This document shows positions 55,859 through 64,000 of a stretch of DNA of 64,000 bases, one piece after another. Each line of letters begins with the position of its first letter. Positions within the stretch are counted from its first letter, which is position 1. The notes under the pieces were generated by a model. It did not search any database. It had not been told where the DNA came from and saw nothing but the letters and a program-made list of their open reading frames with translations. The position numbers and the translations under genes were made by a program. The stretch is from Euptelea pleiosperma (taxonomy: Eukaryota; Streptophyta; Magnoliopsida; Ranunculales; Eupteleaceae): assembly GCA_035048495.1 (NCBI GenBank), contig CM068540.1:5936829-6000828 (forward strand). Direction: 5' to 3'.

Positions 55859-57452
55859 TGTAAGGAATATTTTCATATTCAATTTGGCAAATATTTCATT
55901 TGACATAAAAATATTCTTGTAACCGTTCCTACGAGCACAAGTGTAGCGTGAAGATGTCGTGGTACGCATACTTCGCCAACTACGTGAAGACTAAAAGATA
56001 GAGACAACAAGAATCAGACGGTTGACGACATGAGTCATCTGAGTAACTGCCAATTTGCTAGGTAATGATCGTATACGCTCGATTAGGAAGGTAAGTGACT
56101 TAGTGGCTATAAGAGTTTATTAAAATGAACAAAATATAATGGTCAGACCTAGTCATTGGATAGACCGAGTCAAAGTCAATTTTATTGACTAGTGGAAAAG
56201 TCCAATCGATTGGACATGTGTCCCCAATCGATTGGACATAGCCCAATCGATTGGAGACACTGTGTAATCGATTGGAGACTACGAGGTAGAAACATAATTG
56301 AGTACAATCGATTGGAGACACTGTATAATTGATTGGAACCTTTGGGACAGAAATCTTTCTGAGTACAATTGATTAGAGACTCTGAGTAATCGATTGAGCC
56401 TTCAAGATAGAAAGTTATAAATGTCAAATCTATTGGAGAACCTTGTGCAATCGATTGGTGCCTTCGGAACAAAAAACTTATTGAGCCCAATCGATTGGAC
56501 ACTTGTCCCCAATCGATTGGGTGACCTTGAATAGAATCGGTTTTCTCAGATCCAAAATTCATGGTTCCATTATCCCATGTTCCACACAACTCAGGGTCTT
56601 AAAATTCTATAAATAGAACCCTTCTATGCCTTCTCTAAATACACATAGAGATACAGAGTGATTCAATCTTCAAGAGAGAGAAGTAAAGTTTATATTTATT
56701 AGAGTGTCCAATTTGAAGAGCAAGAAGTTTGTTTTCATTCACATCTTGTGAGTTTATTCTCTTCTCGATCAAAGCCAAGAGCTTGATCTTTACTCAGCCT
56801 AGGTTTTCCACTTCTATATTCAACCTAGTAAGCCTGAGAGTACTAGTGTGACTCAAACACCTTTTGAGCAACTTGGGGTTCAGGATGTACTGAATCCTTC
56901 ACCTTTTGCAAAGGCGGGAGTGTTGAGAATTAAGATCGGAGGAGTCGATCGAAGGTAGGTTTGGGGTGTACCAAACTGAACAAGCGAATAAGGCTTATTG
57001 GCTGGAAGGGCGCGCGTGGATTCGTGGTGTTGATTTAGAGGACGTGGACACATCGGCAGTAGGCCTTGGCTAAGGTTTATGCTGTACTTGCAACGGTGCT
57101 ACGTAGGTAACCTTTGTTTCGTTTAACTTTTCAGTTAGTGATACTTTCCGTCTGGACGTGGTCCTGTGATTTTTCCTTGGCTAAGGTTTCTATGTAAAAA
57201 TATCTTGTCTTGTGTGATTGTTTGTATTCCGCATTCTATCTTGATTAGATCAAACGACAAAAGACAATATACCACGGAGGTATATTTGATTTGAGTCGGT
57301 TGTGATAATCCTTTTACAAACAACCAAGGCATGAGATTTTATCTCCATACCATAGACCAGTAAAACTGTATACGTATAATTAATTTTAAATACCTAATCA
57401 ACCCCCTCCTCTAGGTATATTGAATTAAAGAGAACGGACTGGTGGAATTTCA
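55859..57452 (+). repeat. 5' LTR of the SIRE-like element, 1.6 kb
   Basis: Starts TGTAAGGAATATT and ends TTTCA just before the primer-binding site. A TATA box (TATAAATA, 56608-56615) lies about 90 bp downstream of an array of CCAATCGATTGG palindromes. The 3' LTR matches it closely up to the window edge. The target duplication cannot be checked because the right end is missing. Confidence 0.85.
56202..56520. promoter_or_regulatory. Array of CCAATCGATTGG palindromes in the 5' LTR
   Basis: About twelve exact or near copies of the 12-bp palindrome in 320 bp. Perfect copies are at 56202 and several other places, for example the last at about 56509-56520. Each unit is two CCAAT boxes head to head with CG between. 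Position upstream of the TATA box suggests an enhancer array; that is inference. Confidence 0.65.
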
Positions 57453-57454
57453 AT

Positions 57455-57466
57455 TGGTATCAGAGC
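57455..57466 (+). promoter_or_regulatory. Primer-binding site (initiator tRNA-Met)
   Basis: TGGTATCAGAGC, the standard plant LTR-retrotransposon primer site complementary to the 3' end of initiator methionine tRNA. It lies two bases after the LTR end. Confidence 0.9.
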
Positions 57467-57542
57467 GGGTATTTCTATTTAAGGTTTAATTACCTGTATT
57501 TAGATTCTTGAGAAACCAGTCCATTTTCATTAATTTGACAAA

Positions 57543-59493
57543 ATGCAAAGAGAAGGTGGCAATACATCCAGACCTCCATTGTTTGATGGAAAAGAATATG
57601 CCTATTGGAAGGCTAAGATGAGGGCTTTTCTAAAGTCCATTGATGAAAGAGTCTGGATGTCAGTAGTGGATGGTTAGTCACCATCCACAATGGAAGTAGG
57701 AGATAAAATCATTCTTAAACCAAAAAATGACTAGACTAAAGATGGCATAGACTGTTGTTGTCTTAACAATAAAGGTTTAAATGCCATTTTTAATGCCATT
57801 GATAAGAAGGAATTTAGAAGAATCTCTACTTGCTCCCAAGCTAAGAAGCATGAGACATTCTTAGAGTCACACATGAAGGTACGTTAGCCGTTAAAATTTT
57901 CAAGCTTCAAATGTTGACGTCCAAGTTCGAATCCATGAGAATGGAGGAGAATGATACCTTCACTGAGTTTTATGCAAAACTTAGTGATATTGTGAACTCT
58001 GCTCACAACTTGGGTGAGATCATTCCAGAATCAAAAGTTGTTCGGAAAATTTTGAGATCCTTACTTGATAGATTTCAGGCTAAGGTCACTGCGATTGAAG
58101 AGAGCAAAGATGTTGACTTTCTTAAAGTTGATGAGTTGGTTGGGTCTCTACAAACTTATGAGATGAATTTGAGACAACCAAAGAAATCAAAAGGAATTTC
58201 CATTAAGGTTTCTGAAACTCAAGATTCAGAGTCAGATGTTGACTTTGAAGTAGAAATGACATTGTTCGTGAAAAAAGTCAAAAAGTTTTTTCATTCGAAA
58301 AATGACAGGTTCAAGAAAATAAACAGTTTGATAAAACTGTGGAACATGCCAGACCTCATGAGAGAGGTAGTAGAAGTGACAGGAACCCTAGGGAAAGCCG
58401 CTCAAGCAATCCCCAATGTTTCAAATGTAAGGGTTTTTGGTCACTTTGCAAATGTGTGCCCAAATAAAGAAGAATACAAGGGCAAGGCAAAAATATTCAA
58501 TGCCACATGGGATGAAGAATCAGAAGATCATTCTGATAATTCTGATAGCAATGAAAAGACTGATAAGTATATAGCTTTTGTTGCTCGTTTCAATAGTCCC
58601 TATGGACCTCATGGAGAGTCCAAGAAAAGTGACGATGAGAGTTTGGAAGACTCTTACAATGGAGACTCAGATGACTCGGCAGTTGGTGTGAAAGAACTGT
58701 ACGAGGAATCTATAAAATTCATCAAGGCTAACAAAGTTTTATCTGACAGGGTTAAATATCTTGACTCTGAAAATGCTGTCTTAGTAATTGACATTGAAAA
58801 ATTAAAAGTGTTGATTTAGAGCAAGAGAATGAGTCTCTGCTAAAAAGGAACAAGTCAATGGAATGTGAATTCCAAACTTGCATGACACGGAAGGAATCCT
58901 TAGAGAATGAGGTTCTCAAATAAAAAAGGGATGTGTTAGGATTCTCATCTAGCTTTGCAAAACTTGATGAGATTCTTCGTATGGAAAAAGTCTATGGAGA
59001 CAAACAGGGTTTGGGTTACAAAAATAATCAAGAAAAATGGTCTTCATCCAAGACATTTTTTGTGAAAGCCCAAGCTATTCCCACACAGATCAATGACCCA
59101 ATTAAAATGGTAAAAAGCAGTCGTCAGTGCATGTACTACAAAAACACGGGTCATGTGATTAAAGACTGTCACAAGTTGAGAAAAGGACATCAAAATTCTT
59201 TAGAAAAAATGATAAATACCACTCAGGATGTGAAAAGTTAGAGAATTCCTATAAAGACACATTATAAGATAAATTATTTGGATGTGCTATCTAGGAAGAT
59301 GAAAGACCTTCTGGAAAGGTCTAAAGAATTAATCAAGGAGATTGAGTCTCTTGAAAAATTCAATCAACCTCATAGTTATGTAACTCAAAAGAGGAAAGGT
59401 CCTAAAATAGTTGATCATTCTGCCAAACTCACATCGGTATGGGTAATGAAAGATTCTCTGAAGGAGAAATATTCGTCAATGTCATATCTCTGA
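57543..59493 (+). pseudogene. SIRE-type gag, broken
   Basis: Starts at the ATG of 57543 (MQREGG...). FDGKEYAYWKAKMRAFLKSI near 57580, ILRSLLDRFQAKVTAIEE near 58048 and DVDFLKVDELVGSLQTYEM near 58110 follow the gag pattern of SIRE/Maximus copia elements. Two zinc knuckles are visible: one near 58415-58460 (CFKCKGF, then a frameshift, then GHFANVC) and one near 59128 (CMYYKNTGHVIKDC, second Cys replaced). Breaks: TAG at 57675-57677, a frame change before 57911, and a TAG at 58817-58819. The last segment (59278-59493) lies between gag and the missing protease. Confidence 0.75.
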
Positions 59494-59499
59494 GCAATG

Positions 59500-60660
59500 T
59501 GCTATCTATTCCCTTTCGTTATCATATTCTTATATTTTGAGGGATTTTTGTTTCTTTTTGATTTTGCTTCATTTTGAAGAATAAAAATTGATAATATTTC
59601 AGAAAAATCAAAAGATCAAGTGTTCAGAAGAATGTTAAAATTATTATTCTATACAATTTTGATGAGCAGTAATTTTTGAGACATTCTAAGAAAAATGACT
59701 TAACTGTTAGTAAAATTTTTGCTAATTCAGGTATTATATCTTTTAATTGTTATGATAGGTCAATTTTTACTAGTATGCATTTGAAGATTATTGAAACTGT
59801 ATATCTCACATTCACATGCACACTGAGTATTTATGTGGGAATGGATTTGATAGAAGTGTAAAATTTTGTAGTATTGAAATTATGAATAAACCTCTACTGA
59901 TTATAACTTCAAATTAGTAGTGTTCCTGCCTTCAGTTGATTTCGAAACTGCACTATAGTCGACTGTTGGCTTCCCAATGAGAGTTATTATATTAAAGAAA
60001 AAGCTACCTCCACAAAAGTTAGAGTGAATGCCATCTATATGACCCTGCTTAAAATTTAAAATCTGATTCTCATTGCTGTAGAAAAGGGCTACTTACATGG
60101 AGAGTGAAAGCTACCTATATTCAAAGTGAATAAAAAAAAAGGGTGTAAAAGATAGCCAATTTGCTAGAAAAATTCTTATCCATCAGCAAATACCCATATA
60201 CATGAGAGTATGTGAGATCCCTAAATAACTCTAATGAGAATTTTATGATCGGATACAAGATACCTCCAGATTCTGATACTTATGAGAAATTACTACTGAA
60301 ATCTTATCCGGTACCACAGATAGACTCAGATCACCTACACGTGATGATATTACTATTGATATTTGAATCTATGATTACTATAGATTTGTGACTTGCACTA
60401 ATGTCTAAAAAAATTAATATTTTTGATGAAGCAAAAGATTACACTAACGTGTTAGTTAACTCTCTCAAATCAGAATCAGTGTTTATTGCTTATCAAGAGT
60501 GTAGTCATGAAGTGAATTCTATGTTTTTTCTGACGATTTATCTTTTCATAAGCAGTTTTAAAAATGATTTTCTCTGAAAAGATGTTCTTGGGGGTCCTAG
60601 AAAATGAGCCTATTGGTTTAAAATTTTTAAAATTTTTTTTATTTTTTTATTTTCTCAGAC
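59500..60660. other. Region where pol is missing; no gene seen
   Basis: AT-rich, no conserved copia protease, integrase or reverse transcriptase blocks in any frame that I can read. It replaces more than 3 kb of pol expected in an autonomous relative. Confidence 0.55.
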
Positions 60661-60664
60661 CAGT

Positions 60665-60804
60665 CCAATCGATTGGAGGAAACAGCCCAATCGATTAGAC
60701 ATCTCCAATCGATTGGAGAGTACAGCCCAATCGATTGGACAATTTCCAATCGATTGGCCACTTAGTTCAATCGATTGGACTGTGCGACGTTCGATTTTAT
60801 AAAA
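60665..60804 (+). promoter_or_regulatory. Internal palindrome array plus TATA box
   Basis: Six copies of CCAATCGATTGG or one-base variants in 115 bp (60665-60779), then TATAAAA at 60798-60804, then a leader and the 3' ORF from about 60998. This repeats the LTR arrangement (array then TATA) inside the element, so it may be a second promoter. Confidence 0.55.
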
Positions 60805-60997
60805 CCCAAAATGGGTCATTTTCAACTCCAATCGATCCGATCGCCTCCCAGATTTCTCCCAATAGATCGCAGGTGCCTGCTCACATAAGGTTTTGTGGAG
60901 AGATTCTCTCGATTTCCTTATTTTTCACTTCACCCTCTTCGTTGAGATTTTGAGAAATTTTTGAACAAAAATTGAGATTTTTTGGTATTTTCTTCCC

Positions 60998-62275
60998 TTC
61001 TTGGTGCTCTTGGCTACTAATCCGCGTCGTAGAAGAGCTATTGTGGTTTCTGAGGAAGAAAGTGGTGATGAAGAACCGTTGATTCAACAGACTCAATCGC
61101 GAGTCAAACGGGGTGGTCGACTTAGTGGGTCGCGATACTCTGAGCGAGGTGAATCATCCAGAGCACCTAGGAGAGCTCGGGGTCGTGCCCGTAATAGTGA
61201 TACTCCTCCGGTGAGTGCTCCTATCTCTCCGTTTATTTCCGATTCCGCTAGAGAGCGCTTTGAGCATTTCTCTGGTCGAAAATTCACTACTGAGAGAGTA
61301 GTTGAGTTTAACACTATTTTGGGTACTATGGTCCATTCACAGTTCGTATCTCGTGAGTGGATTCCTATCACTCGTTTGACCATTCTATTTTACCCTGTAT
61401 TGGTCAAACTGTTTTATGCCAACATGCATGCCATTCAGTGTGATGACCCGAGTGAGTTATCCTTCCAGACTTTTGTCTCTAGGGCTTACTTGACTATTAC
61501 ACATGATCTTATTTCTTATTTCTACCCTGTTTGACATTCTTCGTCCGTCTACCTCATATGAGTACATTCCTAGGACTTATGAGATGACGACTTCTAGGGT
61601 CACGTTGACCGAGACACTCACAGGGCAGATATTTGACTAGAGTACCTTCATACTTCTTACATTTTTTCTCCCTGAGTATCATTTGTTGCACCTCATCTGT
61701 GGGTACAACATTGATCCACCTGGCCATGGGGCACAAGTGAATATAGATCGTCTTCAGCTTCTTTACCATCTTGGCACTGGATTTGTCATTGACCATCCGA
61801 GGTTTATTTTTAGAGCCATGGTTAGAGCAGGTAGCTAGTTGGTTAACCATCCTTGTCTTCTATTCCCTCTACTTTTGAGCTCTATATTACTTCATCTTGA
61901 TGTGGCGATTTGAGCCAATGAGGAGGTGTGCGCTCCCATGGGGCCTATTGGGCCTTCAACTATCAGGAAGAACATGTCTCAGGTTCGAAGGGTGACAGAT
62001 GTACCCCCACACTTCGATGATATTTTCGATGAGGACTTGGGTGAAGATATCGAGCCAGGGGGTCAGTAGCCAGATACTGATATGCCTCCTCCAGAGACAC
62101 ATCTATTTTTTGACCAGCCTCCTGAGATGCCTGCTCCTTACTCATTTGAGTCTCTTCATCATCAGATGGTGGGATTCAATCAGCGTCTCACAGCGCATGA
62201 GGAGCGGACGGCACAGAGCTTTCGCCGTCTAGAGGAGGGTCAGGAGATGATGCAGCGATACATGGAGTACTAGTT
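60998..62275 (+). pseudogene. 3' ORF of the SIRE-like element (plant transposon protein type), broken
   Basis: About 420 codons over three frames. The first (to 61534) has an acidic/basic start (RRRRAIVVSEEESGDEEP), an RGRAR-type tract, then FISDSARERFEHFSGRKFTT and PVLVKLFYANMHAI. This resembles the putative plant transposon protein domain (PF20167-like) found beside or inside retroelements. A frame change near 61534 leads to PGHGAQVNIDRLQLLYHLGT near 61720, with a TAG at about 61637. The last part (EDIEPGGQ, then PPEMPAPYSFESLHHQM near 62118) ends TAG after QRYMEY. No ATG precedes the first codons, so the start is lost. The function of such ORFs is unknown. Confidence 0.6.
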
Positions 62276-62932
62276 CACCATGATGGGCTTTGGACAACAT
62301 CCACCAGCTCATGGTCTTGATCAGCATGATGGTACTGGACCATCTACATAGACTCATGGAGAGAGTTATCTTGAGAGTTATCGGGTGTTTTTACTTTTAT
62401 TTTTATTGTACACCGATAAACTCAGTTTTTGTATGGTTATACTCTGTTTTGTTATATTGTGTTACAGGGTATAAACCAATATGTATTTGGTTATGAATGT
62501 ATATATTGCACTTGTTTCTCATGATAGTCTTTATTACATGCTTATTATTTACTTATATATATATATTTCTGTACCCTTGTCAATCTGTGACAAAAAAGGG
62601 GAGAGAAAATCATAGCGGTAAAAATAAGTTGATGCATGAGATAGGGGGAGAAAAATGTTTCATTATTTTTTTAATTTCTCTACTTGTGATGTGCATAATT
62701 ACACTCACTGCATTTTATATGATCTATTGATTGCCGATGATATTACAGGGTATGTATTGTTGGTAGAATGTGTAAGGAACAGATCAAAAGTCATTACAAT
62801 ATATCTGTTCGATTATCTCCAAGAGAGTGTGAGATAGTGAGTGAATCATGTAAGAGGGTGGGATTGTATTTTCTATTTTTTACCTTCTTTATGATTAAAT
62901 ATTTTTTATCACGGAATTGCCAAAGGGGGAGA
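62276..62932. other. 3' untranslated part of the SIRE-like element with purine tract
   Basis: Low-complexity AT-rich DNA ending in the polypurine tract CCAAAGGGGGAGA at 62920-62932, directly before the 3' LTR. No coding signal. Confidence 0.6.
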
Positions 62933-64000
62933 TTATAAGGAATATTTTCATATTCAATTTGACAAAGATTCCGTTTGACATAAAAATATTCTTGTAACCA
63001 TTCCTACGAGCACAAGTGTAGCGTGAAGATGTCGTGGTACGCATACTTCGCCAACTACGTGAAGACTAAAAGACAGAGACAACAAGAATCAGATGGTTGA
63101 TGACATGAGTCATCCGAGTAACTGCCGATTTGTCAGTTAATGATCGTGTACGCTCGATTAGGAAGGTAAGTGACTTAGTGGCTATAGGAGTTGATTAAAA
63201 TGAACAAAATATAATGGTCAGACTTAGTCATTGGACAGACCCGAGTCAAAGTCAATTTTATTGACTAGTAGAAAAGTCCAATCGATTGGACATGTGTTCC
63301 CAATCGATTGGAGACACTGTGTAATCGATTGGAACCTTCGAGACAAAAATCTTTCTGAGTACAATCGATTGGAGACTCTGGGTAATCGATTGGAGCCTTC
63401 CGGACAGAAAGTTATAAATGTCAAATCGATTGGAGCCTTCGGGACATAAAGTTATAAATGTCAAATCGATTGGAGGACCCTGTGCAATCGATTAGTGCCT
63501 TCGGAACAGAAAACTTATTGAGCTCAATTGATTGGACATGACCCAATCGATTGGACCAAGTGTAGAATCAATTGGACCTTGAACAGAATCGATTTTCTCA
63601 GATCCAAAATTCATGGTTCCATTATCCCACATTCCACACGACTCAGGGTCTTGGAATTCTATAAATAGAACCCTTCTATGCTTTCTCTAAACACATACAG
63701 AGACACAGAGTGACTCAATCTTTAAGAGAGAGAAGTAAATGTTATATTTATTAGTGTGTCAAATTTAAAGAGCAAGAAGCTTGTTTTCATTCACATCTTG
63801 TGAGTTTATTCTCTTCTCGATCAAAGCTAAGAGCTTGATCTTTACTCAGCCTAGGTTTTCCACTTCTATATTAAACCTAGTAAACCTGAAAGTACCAGTG
63901 TGACTCAAACACCTTTTGAATAACTTGGGGTTCAGGGTGTACTGAATCTTTCACCTTCTGCAAAGGCGGGAGTGTTGAGAATTAAGATCGGAGGAGCCGG
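62933..64000 (+). repeat. 3' LTR of the SIRE-like element (cut by window end)
   Basis: Matches the 5' LTR from TAAGGAATATT onward, including the palindrome array (63278 to about 63576, about eleven units) and the TATA box (63660-63667). About 500 bp should remain beyond the window. Differences from the 5' LTR include a few substitutions and the loss or gain of array units. Confidence 0.85.

Larger units (their letters stand above)
55859..64000 (+). mobile_element. SIRE-like copia element lacking pol (partial)
   Basis: Two long direct repeats (5' LTR 55859-57452, 3' LTR from 62933, cut by the window) flank about 5.5 kb. After the 5' LTR comes the primer-binding site TGGTATCAGAGC (57455-57466), complementary to initiator tRNA-Met. 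A gag of the SIRE/Maximus type and a separate 3' ORF are present. Between 59500 and 60650 there is no protease, integrase or reverse transcriptase. It is a non-autonomous derivative that would depend on enzymes from relatives. Confidence 0.85.

Noticed and set aside
56182..56589. 135-codon minus-strand frame rich in SIDC, NRL and PIDW words
   Set aside because: It is created by the palindrome array of the LTR. The same frame appears in the 3' LTR because the DNA repeats.
56202..63576. CRISPR-like array at the repeated 12-bp palindromes
   Set aside because: Repeats are only 12 bp, spacers vary widely in length, and the setting is a plant LTR. CRISPR does not apply.
1..64000. tRNA or rRNA genes
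   Set aside because: I looked for tRNA A/B-box pairs and rRNA words on both strands and found none convincing. TGGTATCAGAGC at 57455 is a retrotransposon primer site, not a tRNA.

Overview
The window is plant nuclear DNA: a small gene cluster buried in transposable elements. The evidence is intron-free plant carboxylesterase genes of the HSR203J-like/CXE type, Ty1-copia elements with plant-type gag and pol, CACTA (En/Spm) elements with a TNP2-type transposase, hAT- and Mutator-type MITEs, and AT-rich spacers. I cannot name the species. A magnoliid is a guess from the repeat style and is not shown by the sequence.

The only genes that look functional are three carboxylesterase genes on the plus strand (3728-4741, 9139-10152, 49531-50544). 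Each encodes exactly 337 residues with the oxyanion motif HGGG, a nucleophile-elbow serine, an aspartate and a histidine, and each has a TATA box 37-62 bases before the ATG. A fourth copy (12902-14821) is dead: it has frameshifts and stops, and a 902-bp solo LTR has landed in the codon of its catalytic serine. The second gene and the dead copy lie in two diverged tandem duplications, roughly 6.5-11.2 kb and 11.6-26.8 kb. The second unit was later swollen by insertions.

Layout. 0-3.3 kb: hAT-like and fold-back MITEs. 3.7-11.2 kb: two intact carboxylesterases with MITE-rich spacers. 11.3-15.4 kb: LINE scrap, dead carboxylesterase with solo LTR, hAT-type MITE. 15.8-25.9 kb: a 10.1-kb CACTA-type element without a recognisable transposase, carrying two large LTRs and a broken minus-strand coding relic. 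26.8-28.0 kb: a third LTR of the same family. 28.1-38.8 kb: a complete but mutated CACTA element with TNP2-type transposase, a Ptta/En/Spm-type gene and a Ulp1-like protease region. 39.2-40.5 kb: copia scrap and a fold-back. 40.7-48.2 kb: a complete 7.5-kb copia element. 48.2-52.6 kb: a dense cluster of fold-back elements with 9-bp target duplications, around the third intact carboxylesterase. 52.8-54.8 kb: six tandem copies of a roughly 330-bp unit related to the carboxylesterase 3' flanks. 54.8-55.9 kb: LTR fragments. 55.9-64.0 kb: a SIRE-like copia element without pol, cut by the window edge.

The most unusual signals are these: a family of palindromic Mutator-like MITEs, many with perfect 9-bp target duplications; arrays of a 12-bp palindrome (two head-to-head CCAAT boxes) just upstream of a TATA box in both LTRs of the SIRE-like element and again inside it, before its 3' ORF; and the solo LTR in the catalytic serine codon of the dead carboxylesterase.
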